A DNA stretch of 6,886 nucleotides from Gallionellaceae bacterium (GCA_030646595.1 JAUSKS010000188.1:1-6886), one strand, 5' to 3'. Shown: positions 1 to 6,345, counted from the stretch's first letter. Notes: generated by a model not told the origin, from the letters alone. Numbers and translations are program-made.

Positions 1-1381
1 TACATATCCATATCTGAAAATCGGTCAGCCCGCCATAGTTACTGGCTGGGCCAACCTGACCCAAACCCGGGCCGGCATTATTGATACATGCAATTATGCC
101 GGAAAATGCAGACATAAAATCCAATCCACTGATGACCAGCAAAAAAGTCAGGGTCACTACACTCATAAAATACAGGAAAATAAACCCCAGCACCGAGAAT
201 ACAACGTTGTTGGGCACCACCAGGCCACCGATTTTCATGGGATTCACTGCAGCTGGATGCAATAATCTGAGAAAATCACGTCCAGCCTGCTTGAATAAAA
301 TCATGGTTCGTATCATTTTGATCCCACCACCGGTAGAGCCTGAGCTGGCCGAAATACAACTCAGAAATAGCATCCACAACGGTGCGAATAAGGGCCACTG
401 GTTAAAGTCTACGCTGGCAAAACCACAGTCTGTTGCCAGTGAAATCAGATTAAAGCTGGCATGCCGCAAGGATGTCCAGAAATCAGGGTAAGTCCCTTGC
501 CACCACAAGAAGATTCCTATACCTAGGCAACTGACCAGTATTACCACAACCGTAGCCAGACCTTCAGTGTCGCGCAGATAGGGTTTGAAGTTTTTTTCGC
601 GCCAGGCCAGAAAATGGGTGGCGAAATTCATAGCCGCCAGCAGCATGAATACCATCAATACAAATTCAATGGTCGGAGAATTAAAATACCCGACACTGGC
701 ATCATGCGTGGAAAAACCACCCAAGCCCATCACCGCAAAAGCATGACAGATCGCGTCCAGCCAGGACATGCCGACCCATTTTAGCAGGGCAATGCAAATC
801 AACGTAATAACCAGATAGGCCAGCCATAAATTACGTGCGGTCTCAGTAATGCGCGGCGCAAGCGTAGCGTCTTTCATCGGACCCGGCGTTTCTGCCTTGT
901 ACAATTGCCGCCCGCCTATCCCCAGCAAAGGCAGAATAGCTACCGCCAGTACAATGATGCCCATGCCGCCCAACCACACCAATTCATGGCGCCACAAATT
1001 GATGGCGGGCGGCAAATTATCCAGCCCGGTTAATACAGTCGCGCCGGTAGTAGTCAGCCCCGACATGGTTTCAAAATAGGCATGGGTAAACGATAAACCA
1101 TCGATCAGCAATACCAGCGGCAAGACAGCGAAGGCAGGCATGGTCGTCCACATCGTTACTACCAGCAAATAGCCGTGGCGTATGGACAATTCCCCTTGAT
1201 GATGGCGCGACAGCAACCACATCACGCTACCCGCGGTAAAAGTCAAAATCATGGCCAGGGCAAAGTCCAGCAGCGTACCATCCTGGTAAATCAGTGCAGT
1301 GAGTATGGGCAGGATATAACTTGCACTGAACAGGATGAGCATCATCCCCAGCGCATGGATAACCGTCAGCGAGCGGCGCAT
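1..1381 (-). CDS. trkH: Trk potassium uptake channel subunit TrkH (3' end cut by window edge)
   Basis: This is the inner-membrane, K+-translocating subunit of the Trk uptake system; it works with the TrkA ring encoded just upstream. Translating the minus strand from the ATG at 1381-1379 gives 460 uninterrupted codons. The protein is a very hydrophobic series of membrane segments with the four P-loop filter regions of the SKT/Trk family: SGLTTTGAT (about 107-115), MGLGGFSTHD (218-227), LATDCGFAS (316-323) and NNAGPGLG (434-441). The GSTGGG intramembrane-loop motif lies at 348-353 and WLGGMGIIVLAVAILP at 136-151. E. coli TrkH is about 483 residues, so only some 20-25 C-terminal residues lie beyond the left edge. 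The start overlaps the trkA stop by one base (TGATG), which implies translational coupling; a TAGGG about 9 nt upstream can serve as ribosome site. Identity is near certain; TrkG is a close paralogue with the same architecture. Confidence 0.96.
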   Translation of the reverse strand, partial: MRRSLTVIHALGMMLILFSASYILPILTALIYQDGTLLDFALAMILTFTAGSVMWLLSRHHQGELSIRHGYLLVVTMWTTMPAFAVLPLVLLIDGLSFTHAYFETMSGLTTTGATVLTGLDNLPPAINLWRHELVWLGGMGIIVLAVAILPLLGIGGRQLYKAETPGPMKDATLAPRITETARNLWLAYLVITLICIALLKWVGMSWLDAICHAFAVMGLGGFSTHDASVGYFNSPTIEFVLMVFMLLAAMNFATHFLAWREKNFKPYLRDTEGLATVVVILVSCLGIGIFLWWQGTYPDFWTSLRHASFNLISLATDCGFASVDFNQWPLFAPLWMLFLSCISASSGSTGGGIKMIRTMILFKQAGRDFLRLLHPAAVNPMKIGGLVVPNNVVFSVLGFIFLYFMSVVTLTFLLVISGLDFMSAFSGIIACINNAGPGLGQVGPASNYGGLTDFQIWIC

Positions 1382-2754
1382 CAAAAGAACCCTACGCCCA
1401 CCTGGAACAGTTTTTCAACTTTCCGTATCATTTCTTTGTTGATGACAAACACGATGACATGATCCTCCGCTTCAATCACGGTGTCGTGGTGTCCCATGAT
1501 AACTTCCTTACCTCGCACTACCGTGCCTATCGTGGCTCCTTTGGGTAAGTCAATTTCATCAATGCGTCGCCCTACTACATTAGAAGAACGTCTGTCTCCA
1601 TGCACCACCATTTCCAGCGCTTCTGCCGCACCACGGCGCAAGGAATGCACTACTGCGACATCGCCCTGGCGGACATAGGCCAACAAGGAGCCGATGGTGA
1701 CTTGCGCCGGGGATAAGGCGATATCGATCTGCCCGCCTTGCACTAATTCCACATAGGCACTGCGATTGATCAATGCCACCACCTTGCGCGCGCCGCCTTT
1801 TTTGGCCAGCAACGCAGCCATAATATTATTCTCATCATCATTAGTCAGCGCGCACAATACATCTACACTGCCTATATGCTCGGCAGCCAGTAAATTTTCA
1901 TCCGTGCCATCGCCATTCAATACCAGGCTATGGGTGAGTTCGCTGGCCAGCCGCTCACAGGATTTTTTATTGTGCTCGATGAGCTTGACCTGATAATTCT
2001 GTTCCAGCGCCCGCGCCAATCTGCGCCCGATATTACCGCCACCGACTATCATCACACGCTTGGCTGGCTTATCCATACGCCGCAGCTCTTTTAACACCGT
2101 ACGTATATTCTCAGTTGCGGCAATGAAAAATAATTCATCGCCCGCCTCAATTACCGTATCGCCTTGCGGAATAATCGGCCCATCATGGCGGAAAATTGCA
2201 GCTACGCGGGCCTCGATATGCGGCGCATGCTCGCGCAAGTTACGCAATGCCTTGCCCACCAATGGCCCATCTGCCACAACCCGCACCGCCACCAGGGACA
2301 CCAGCCCATGAGCGAATTCCAGCACTTGCAGCGCTTCCGGAAACTCAATCAGCTTGCAAATATATTCCGTCAGTATTTGTTCCGGACAAATGGAAAAATC
2401 CACACAGAAATTCTGGTCGCTGAAAATTTCCGGATGCATCAAATAATCGGTGGCGCGAATGCGGGCAATTTTGGTCGGGGTGTTATGCAGGCTGGCAGCC
2501 AGTTTGCACGCCACCATGTTGACTTCATCACTTTGCGTGACCGCCAGTAACATGTCGGCATCGGCAATACCCGCTTGCGTCAGCACGGAAGGGTGGGAAG
2601 CATTGCCCACCAAAGTACGCAAATCAAAACGATCTTGCAGCATGCGCAGTTTGGCCGGATCGGTATCCACCACTGTGATGTCATTAGCTTCACTCACCAG
2701 ACTTTCCGCCACGGTTGAGCCGACTTGCCCGGCACCTAGTATTAATATTTTCAC
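1381..2754 (-). CDS. trkA: Trk system K+ uptake regulatory protein TrkA
   Basis: This is the cytoplasmic NAD(H)/nucleotide-binding subunit that forms the gating ring under TrkH. Its 457 residues match the usual TrkA length (about 458). They form two RCK_N-RCK_C halves. The first Rossmann fold starts with GAGQVG (7-12) and ends its second strand with VVDTD (28-32). The second half starts with VMIVGGGNIG (234-243) and carries LNGDGTDE (279-286). RCK_C-like segments follow each: PLVGKALRNL (164-173) and an IDLPKGATIG stretch (401-410) with a final DHVIVFV strand. The start is GTG at 2754-2752, preceded by AAAGGAT a few bases upstream, and it places the Rossmann strand at residue 1 as in homologues. 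The TGA stop shares its A with the trkH ATG. The upstream gap of 71 nt is occupied by an inverted heptamer repeat, so expression may be modulated there. Confidence 0.97.
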   Translation of the reverse strand: MKILILGAGQVGSTVAESLVSEANDITVVDTDPAKLRMLQDRFDLRTLVGNASHPSVLTQAGIADADMLLAVTQSDEVNMVACKLAASLHNTPTKIARIRATDYLMHPEIFSDQNFCVDFSICPEQILTEYICKLIEFPEALQVLEFAHGLVSLVAVRVVADGPLVGKALRNLREHAPHIEARVAAIFRHDGPIIPQGDTVIEAGDELFFIAATENIRTVLKELRRMDKPAKRVMIVGGGNIGRRLARALEQNYQVKLIEHNKKSCERLASELTHSLVLNGDGTDENLLAAEHIGSVDVLCALTNDDENNIMAALLAKKGGARKVVALINRSAYVELVQGGQIDIALSPAQVTIGSLLAYVRQGDVAVVHSLRRGAAEALEMVVHGDRRSSNVVGRRIDEIDLPKGATIGTVVRGKEVIMGHHDTVIEAEDHVIVFVINKEMIRKVEKLFQVGVGFF

Positions 2755-2771
2755 GCTATCCTTTAATTCTG

Positions 2772-2838
2772 GTGACAGGTAACGGGTGATAAGTGACGGG
2801 CAGGTTGTTTGTCACTCGTCACCTGTCACTCGTCACTA
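2772..2838. repeat. Inverted pair of heptamer arrays (GTGACNN / GTCACNN), potential long hairpin
   Basis: On the plus strand, 2772-2799 reads as four 7-mers, GTGACAG, GTAACGG, GTGATAA and GTGACGG. After a short spacer, 2811-2838 reads GTCACTC, GTCACCT, GTCACTC and GTCACTA. The two arrays are inverted: 2772-2797 can pair with 2811-2836 at 20 of 26 positions around a 13-nt loop. It lies between the phosphatase and trkA, includes the phosphatase stop, and ends 18 nt short of the trkA start. No U-tract follows it in the direction of transcription, so a classical intrinsic terminator is unlikely. It could be a dispersed short-repeat family or an attenuating or processing hairpin in the operon mRNA; the function is inferred. 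Confidence 0.75.
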
Positions 2839-3689
2839 TGTTTACGTATCCACTTCTTCCATTCGGCAAACAACTTGGCATCCAGCGCGGCAATTACTGA
2901 ACGTTGCCATACTTTTCCCTGGTCAAAATCATCCACGTCCAGGCTGCTCATATGCCCTCCTGCCTCCAGCAATATCAAGGAACCGGCGGCATAGTCCCAC
3001 AGCTTTTGACCCCCATGTAAATAAAGATCATAACGGCCCGCTGCGGTATAACACCAATCCAGCGTACTGGCACCAAAATTGCGCTGTGAGCAATACGGGG
3101 GGTTGCTGGCGAGCTGGGCGGCCAGCTTGCCATCCAGCCGTTTCATGTCCACATTGGCCAAGGCATCGCGCAAGGAATGCGTATTGATCCGGCCCGCTAA
3201 TTTTTCGCTGTTGAGGAATGCACCGCGCAATCGTTCGGCGGCAAATACTTCGTCCTTGACCGGATCATAGACCACGCCCAGCACACTTTCACCAGCACGG
3301 ATCAGCGCTACCGAAATAGCGAAATAAGGTAACCCTCGCACGAAATTTGAGGTTCCATCCAGCGGATCAATACACCACACCGTTTGCAGGCCGTCACCCA
3401 ACAATGCCTGCTGCTGCTCTGCACTCATCTCTTCGCCTATGACCGGGACATTGAGTATGGCTTGCAGTTTGCGGGTGAGGGCTTCCTGGGCAGCGAGATC
3501 GGCCTCCGTGCATAAACTGCCATCGCTCTTGTGCTGGTGCGCCACCTTCATATAGCGCGGCATGATTTCTTCCGCAGCCACCAACTTGACTGTTGCTGTC
3601 ACCGCTTTAAGGGTGGCGCTCATACCCACATTGGAGTTCATCCTTGGGCTGGATGGGGTGTTAGATTTACTAAGGGATGTACGAGTCAC
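2826..3689 (-). CDS. Inositol monophosphatase family phosphatase (substrate uncertain)
   Basis: This is a Mg2+-dependent phosphatase of the FIG/IMPase superfamily (SuhB, CysQ and HisN-like enzymes), 287 residues with this start. Metal-site motifs are all present: KSDGSLCTEAD (54-64), GEE (85-87), IDPLDGTSNF (107-116; metal Asp108 and Asp111) and WDYAAG (231-236; Asp232). The sequence does not single out myo-inositol phosphate, histidinol phosphate or PAP as substrate, so no symbol is given. The start chosen is GTG at 3689-3687: it overlaps the upstream redoxin stop as GTGA and has GGAAG 8 nt upstream. It adds about 25 Ser/Pro-rich residues before the conserved fold; the internal ATGs at residues 17 and 23 are alternatives, but the first has AAGG abutting it with no spacing. 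The last three codons (SDE) and the TGA lie inside the heptamer repeat, so the C-terminus is probably lineage-specific. A potassium-transport role is not implied by position alone. Confidence 0.9.
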   Translation of the reverse strand: MTRTSLSKSNTPSSPRMNSNVGMSATLKAVTATVKLVAAEEIMPRYMKVAHQHKSDGSLCTEADLAAQEALTRKLQAILNVPVIGEEMSAEQQQALLGDGLQTVWCIDPLDGTSNFVRGLPYFAISVALIRAGESVLGVVYDPVKDEVFAAERLRGAFLNSEKLAGRINTHSLRDALANVDMKRLDGKLAAQLASNPPYCSQRNFGASTLDWCYTAAGRYDLYLHGGQKLWDYAAGSLILLEAGGHMSSLDVDDFDQGKVWQRSVIAALDAKLFAEWKKWIRKHSDE

Positions 3690-4243
3690 GCTTTATTCTT
3701 CCACTTGATCGAACACCCCATGCTGGCAATTTGCTCGCGTGGCCCCTGGCCAGTTTGCGCCACTTGCACCATGGCATTAAACAAATCGCGCGGGGCATCG
3801 GCTACCAACTCTTTGCGCGACGCATCCAACCGCCCGCGGTATTGCAATTCCAGCTGCGCGTTAAAGCCAAAGAAATCGGGTGTACAAACTGCGCCGTAAG
3901 CCTCGGCAACCTGCTGTGTTTCATCCCACACATAAGGAAAGGGATAATCATATTGCCGTGCCACGTGCTGCATATTCTCAAAGCTATCCTCTTCGTATTC
4001 GGCGGGATCATTCGACATAATGGCGATACTGTTCACCCCGTAGGTCAACAACTCCCGCGTATCGCGCACCAGGCATTCACGTATGGATTTCACATAAGGG
4101 CAATGGTTACAGATAAACATGACCAGCAAACCGTTTTTACCGAGCGTATTTTCCGGCGTATAACGCTTGCCATCTATGCCTCTTAAATTGAAGCCCCGCG
4201 CTTTCCAACCGAAATCGCATATTGGCGGCTGCAAACTTACCAT
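3686..4243 (-). CDS. Thioredoxin-fold redoxin of the AhpC/TSA PRX-like group
   Basis: This 185-residue soluble protein has a thioredoxin fold and is probably a thiol-disulfide oxidoreductase or peroxiredoxin-like protein; the partner is unknown. The active-site region is VMFICNHCPYVKS (41-53) with a CxxC pair, Cys45 and Cys48. Further family marks are SIAIMSNDP (72-80), CTPDFFGF (120-127), the PxxF-type strand LELQYRGRLD (131-140), and a C-terminal SMGCSIKWK (174-182). These fit the redoxin subgroup usually annotated as thioredoxin family protein, not the classical AhpC with a PxxxTxxC motif. No signal peptide is evident, so it should be cytoplasmic. The ATG at 4243-4241 has a strong AGGAG 7 nt upstream. 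The gene is first in the four-gene minus-strand run, and its stop overlaps the GTG of the phosphatase by 4 nt, so the two are coupled. Confidence 0.9.
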   Translation of the reverse strand: MVSLQPPICDFGWKARGFNLRGIDGKRYTPENTLGKNGLLVMFICNHCPYVKSIRECLVRDTRELLTYGVNSIAIMSNDPAEYEEDSFENMQHVARQYDYPFPYVWDETQQVAEAYGAVCTPDFFGFNAQLELQYRGRLDASRKELVADAPRDLFNAMVQVAQTGQGPREQIASMGCSIKWKNKA

Positions 4244-4264
4244 GCTCTATCTCCTGCTCCACAA

Positions 4265-4298
4265 TCAAGATCGTTATAGGGCACCTCTAAAAATCCAA
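4265..4298 (-). promoter_or_regulatory. Possible weak promoter for the redoxin-phosphatase-trkAH operon
   Basis: Reading the minus strand outward from the left inverted repeat, TTGGAT (4298-4293) is a -35-like box and TATAAC (4278-4273) a good -10 match. They are separated by only 14 nt, which is short for sigma-70. It mirrors the better arrangement at the other end of the element. A transcript from here would have a leader of about 20-25 nt carrying the AGGAG site. The call rests mainly on the -10. Confidence 0.25.
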
Positions 4299-4423
4299 CT
4301 TTCGTCGTCATACTGCGTTACTCACAAAAAATTACTCCTTACATATTAAGTATATGCTGCGTCGCAATTTTTTGCTCGCGCCTTGTCTGGTTTAGAAACT
4401 TGAATTTTTAGAGGTACCCTATA
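4275..4423. mobile_element. MITE-like element with 23-24 bp terminal inverted repeats, no coding capacity
   Basis: The left end (4276-4298, starting ATAGGGCACCTC) and right end (4400-4422, ending GAGGTACCCTAT) are inverted repeats matching at 21 of 23 positions. One more T-A pair extends them outward to 4275 and 4423. A second, perfect 9-bp inverted pair lies inside: CAAAAAATT at 4325-4333 and AATTTTTTG at 4366-4374, around a near-palindromic centre (4342-4356). The whole 149 bp could fold as one long cruciform. TA at both outermost positions would fit a TA target duplication as made by IS630/mariner-type transposases, but this is inference from two bases. There is no transposase and no ORF of note. 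It sits exactly in the spacer between two divergent genes, a typical MITE site. It could also be a bidirectional structured regulatory region. Confidence 0.7.
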
Positions 4424-4427
4424 TTAT
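4400..4427 (+). promoter_or_regulatory. Likely sigma-70 promoter for rsmE, formed at the right end of the inverted-repeat element
   Basis: TTGAAT at 4400-4405 (4 of 6 to the -35 consensus) and TATTAT at 4422-4427 (5 of 6 to the -10 consensus) are separated by 16 nt. The -35 lies inside the right terminal repeat and the -10 spans the junction with flanking DNA. Transcription would begin near 4434, leaving about 24 nt of leader before the rsmE ATG. TATATT at 4420-4425 is an alternative -10 with a poorer 14-nt spacing. Confidence 0.45.
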
Positions 4428-4457
4428 CATGGCGGCTGTTCAATCCTTACTACCCTT

Positions 4458-5192
4458 ATGTCCATCCCGCGTTTCTATTGTCCCGTTCCGCTGCCTACCA
4501 GCACGGAATTTGAATTACCGCCAGCGGCAGCTCATCATGCCAGCCGTGTGCTGCGTTTGCGGGTAAAGGATGCGGTGCAGTTGTTTGATGGAACAGGCCA
4601 TGAGTTGCACGGTCACATACGCGAAATCAGCGGCAAAAAAGTGGTACTGGAAAAACTGCAAGCCTGTACGGTCAACCGCGAGTCGCCCTTTCCCATCATG
4701 CTGGCCCAAGCCCTATGCAGCAGCGAAAAAATGGACTGGGTGGCACAAAAAGCCAGCGAGCTGGGCGTTGCCGCCATACAGCCCGTGCAAACCCGGCGCA
4801 GCGTAGCCAAGCTGGCGGGAGAGCGGGCCGAAAAGCGCACCGAACATTGGCGCGGTGTCATCATTGCTGCCTGTGAACAATGTGGCAGAAGCCGCTTGCC
4901 GCTGATTTATGCGCCACAGGAATTCAGCAACTGGATAGCCACCATGCGTAATGTGTCGGGTCAAAAATTTATTCTGCTGCCCGAAGCCGCTGCCACTTTG
5001 CAGCAACAGCCCAAGCCGCAAGCAGGCGTTACGCTACTAATAGGGCCGGAGGGTGGCTTTGAGGAAGATGAAGCGCAACTCGCGCAACAAGCGGGCTTTG
5101 TTGCCATCCGCTTAGGCACCCGTATCCTGCGCACCGAAACAGCCGCGCTGGCAGCTATCACCGCCTTGCAAACCTTGTGGGGGGATTTATAA
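4458..5192 (+). CDS. rsmE: 16S rRNA (uracil(1498)-N(3))-methyltransferase RsmE
   Basis: This is a SPOUT-class, SAM-dependent methyltransferase that makes m3U1498 in 16S rRNA of the assembled 30S subunit. It is 244 residues, the normal family length. The N-terminal PUA-like RNA-binding domain starts MSIPRFYCP (1-9) and contains HHASRVLRLR (26-35) and LFDGTG (42-47). The catalytic domain shows EKMDWVAQKASELGV (90-104), AACEQCGR (137-144), LLIGPEGGF (193-201) and RLGTRILRTETAAL (218-231), which form the trefoil-knot SAM pocket. The ATG fits homologues exactly and there is no competing upstream start, yet no clear Shine-Dalgarno sequence precedes it, so initiation may be weak. The gene is divergent from the redoxin operon, from which it is separated by the inverted-repeat element. 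The TAA stop at 5190-5192 lies 38 nt before the tautomerase gene. Confidence 0.96.
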   Translation: MSIPRFYCPVPLPTSTEFELPPAAAHHASRVLRLRVKDAVQLFDGTGHELHGHIREISGKKVVLEKLQACTVNRESPFPIMLAQALCSSEKMDWVAQKASELGVAAIQPVQTRRSVAKLAGERAEKRTEHWRGVIIAACEQCGRSRLPLIYAPQEFSNWIATMRNVSGQKFILLPEAAATLQQQPKPQAGVTLLIGPEGGFEEDEAQLAQQAGFVAIRLGTRILRTETAALAAITALQTLWGDL

Positions 5193-5193
5193 A
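5166..5193 (+). promoter_or_regulatory. Candidate promoter for the small tautomerase gene inside the end of rsmE
   Basis: TTGCAA at 5166-5171 and TATAAA at 5188-5193 are spaced by 16 nt. The second box overlaps the rsmE stop codon. A start near 5200 would give a leader of about 30 nt with the GGGGAG ribosome site. Read-through from rsmE is equally possible, and the match could be chance. Confidence 0.35.
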
Positions 5194-5230
5194 ATGCCAA
5201 GTATCACATTAATACTTTGGGGAGCGCCTT

Positions 5231-5413
5231 ATGCCTTACGTTAACATCCGCATCGCAGGCACACTGAGCCGCGAACAGAAACAACAAATAGCAACGGAAA
5301 TTACTGACACGCTGGAGCGCATCGCTCACAAACCGAAGTCGTACACTTATATCGCGTTTGATGAGCTGCCCGATGAGAACTGGGCTATTGCTGGACGTTT
5401 GCTGGATGAATAA
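5231..5413 (+). CDS. Small tautomerase-superfamily protein (4-oxalocrotonate tautomerase-like)
   Basis: This 60-residue protein, 59 after Met removal, begins Pro-Tyr-Val-Asn. It belongs to the 4-OT group of the tautomerase superfamily, which forms oligomers of short beta-alpha-beta units and uses an N-terminal proline as acid/base. The helix LSREQKQQIATEITDTLERI and the ENWAIAG turn fit the family. Aligned without gaps to canonical Pseudomonas 4-OT (62 residues, from memory), Pro1 is kept. Arg11 and Arg39, which bind the substrate, fall on Leu11 and Tyr39, and Phe50 falls on Trp50. The activity on 2-hydroxymuconate is therefore doubtful and the true substrate unknown. The start has GGGGAG 6 nt upstream. 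No catechol meta-cleavage genes are nearby. It follows rsmE on the same strand and converges with the methyltransferase gene. Confidence 0.88.
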   Translation: MPYVNIRIAGTLSREQKQQIATEITDTLERIAHKPKSYTYIAFDELPDENWAIAGRLLDE

Positions 5414-5416
5414 TAA

Positions 5417-5437
5417 AAACTCTATTACGGTGAGTTT
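5417..5437 (+). terminator. Weak stem-loop after the tautomerase gene
   Basis: AAACTC (5417-5422) and GAGTTT (5432-5437) form a 6-bp stem with a 9-nt loop just after the stop codon. It is followed by only a short AT-rich run, without a clear U-tract. It lies in the 86-nt spacer between two convergent genes, where a terminator is expected. The structural evidence is thin; nothing else recognisable lies in this spacer. Confidence 0.25.
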
Positions 5438-5499
5438 AATCCGACAAATAGTGCGTCCCAATTTTCTAGCTGACATAATTTTATTTACATTCGGAAGTT

Positions 5500-6345
5500 C
5501 TAAGGTTTTTGAGCTGTGCAAATAAGCCAGTCAAGCCGCAGTCGCGGGGGAGCACCTCTCAATAGGCGCGCATGCCATCGATTATGCCATTCTGCCTCGA
5601 CAGCCTTTTGGGTGACTTGCGACTGCTGCGTGAAGGCGAAATAAGCAGTTCCCGCAAGAGTACGAAAATTCAACCAATAGTCGTCGATATTACGAATTTC
5701 AACTTCAATCATATGGTGCCTCGCGGAGAAATTTTGAAAACTGCACTCTCCAAGATATTCACTTAAATCCTTAACAGTGATATCGAAAGGCCCGTTAACA
5801 CCTGATGGAACGTGAAGTTCAGGCAGGTACTTACCAAGTATGGCTGTTCCAAAGGTGATCATTGAGCATTGCGCGGGGGAGCCCCAAAGCTGAATTACAA
5901 GCTTGCCCTGCCTCTTGAGAACGCGGTTAACCTCCCGTAAAACAGGGGCTATTTCAGGGAATACCCAGTAACTGCGCAGGAAGGTTACAGCGTCGAAACT
6001 ACTGTCGGCAAAGGACAGGTATGAAGCGTTCATCACAGCAAATTTAGTGGCAAGGGACATATCCTGCCGTGATCGCTTGCAGGCCTGTCTGATGGCGACG
6101 TCTGAATAGTCTATTCCGACCACCTTTGCCCCTTGCGTTGCTAGTTCAAAAGCCAAACCACCATCGCCAGTGGCAATATCGAGTACACTCTCACATTTCA
6201 ATTTGCCAACAACTTGATCGGCAACTGATCGTGCCAGTGTCACACTGAGGGGTGAGCTTAAGCTGCCAACCACTTCCGCCACTCGACTCCAGTGCGTGGC
6301 ACTGGCATAACCAAAAGACTCAGTTACGGGTTCCAGTTCGCTCAT
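5500..6345 (-). CDS. Class I SAM-dependent methyltransferase, UbiE/type-11 like, substrate unknown
   Basis: This is a 281-residue soluble protein with a Rossmann-type methyltransferase fold in its middle. Motif I is VLDIATGDGG (54-63). The acidic end of strand 2 is VVGIDYSD (75-82) with Asp79 expected to hold the SAM ribose. SFADSSFDAVTF (111-122) is the motif II/III region, and VLREVNRVLKRQGKLVIQLWG (135-155) is the conserved helix-strand after it. The last 120 residues are not diagnostic. They could bind the substrate and end in a strand, RLDWLICTAQ, which is usual for this fold. The ATG at 6345-6343 has no clear Shine-Dalgarno sequence, but the WSRVAEVVG segment soon after it resembles family N-termini. 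It follows the YrdC-like gene after 69 nt on the same strand. Both genes use TAG stops, unlike the other genes here, and look more AT-rich by eye, so transfer as a pair is possible. A ubiquinone/menaquinone role cannot be claimed. Confidence 0.85.
   Translation of the reverse strand: MSELEPVTESFGYASATHWSRVAEVVGSLSSPLSVTLARSVADQVVGKLKCESVLDIATGDGGLAFELATQGAKVVGIDYSDVAIRQACKRSRQDMSLATKFAVMNASYLSFADSSFDAVTFLRSYWVFPEIAPVLREVNRVLKRQGKLVIQLWGSPAQCSMITFGTAILGKYLPELHVPSGVNGPFDITVKDLSEYLGECSFQNFSARHHMIEVEIRNIDDYWLNFRTLAGTAYFAFTQQSQVTQKAVEAEWHNRWHARLLRGAPPRLRLDWLICTAQKP

Noticed and set aside
81..491. Open reading frame of 136 codons on the plus strand
   Set aside because: It lies antisense inside trkH, whose frame is continuous and matches the family; the predicted peptide has no recognisable domain.
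2164..2550. Open reading frame of 128 codons on the plus strand (and overlapping ones at 2060-2311 and 2450-2782)
   Set aside because: All are antisense to the well-conserved trkA and look like codon-bias shadows.
2811..2838. Short tandem repeat considered as a CRISPR fragment
   Set aside because: Units are only 7 nt and directly adjacent, with no spacers and no cas genes.
2786..3187. Open reading frame of 133 codons on the plus strand
   Set aside because: It runs through the heptamer repeat and the antisense of the phosphatase gene, with no domain and no ribosome site.
3611..3641. Internal ATGs of the phosphatase gene (residues 17 and 23) as the true start
   Set aside because: They lack well-spaced ribosome sites, while the GTG at 3689 has GGAAG and a GTGA overlap; residue 23 remains possible because the extra N-terminal stretch is unconserved-looking.
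3677..4186. Open reading frame of 169 codons on the plus strand
   Set aside because: It is antisense to the redoxin gene, which has CNHC and family motifs plus a strong ribosome site.
4275..4423. Inverted-repeat region considered as a bidirectional terminator or a riboswitch
   Set aside because: It lies between divergent starts, where a terminator has no place, and no known riboswitch core is recognisable.
5194..5244. Tiny 16-codon frame overlapping the tautomerase start, possibly a leader peptide
   Set aside because: It has no own ribosome site; the tautomerase start has its own GGGGAG, so a leader role is not needed. It is likely chance.
5204..5521. Open reading frame of 105 codons on the minus strand
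   Set aside because: It is antisense to the tautomerase gene, which has a good ribosome site and the Pro1 start.
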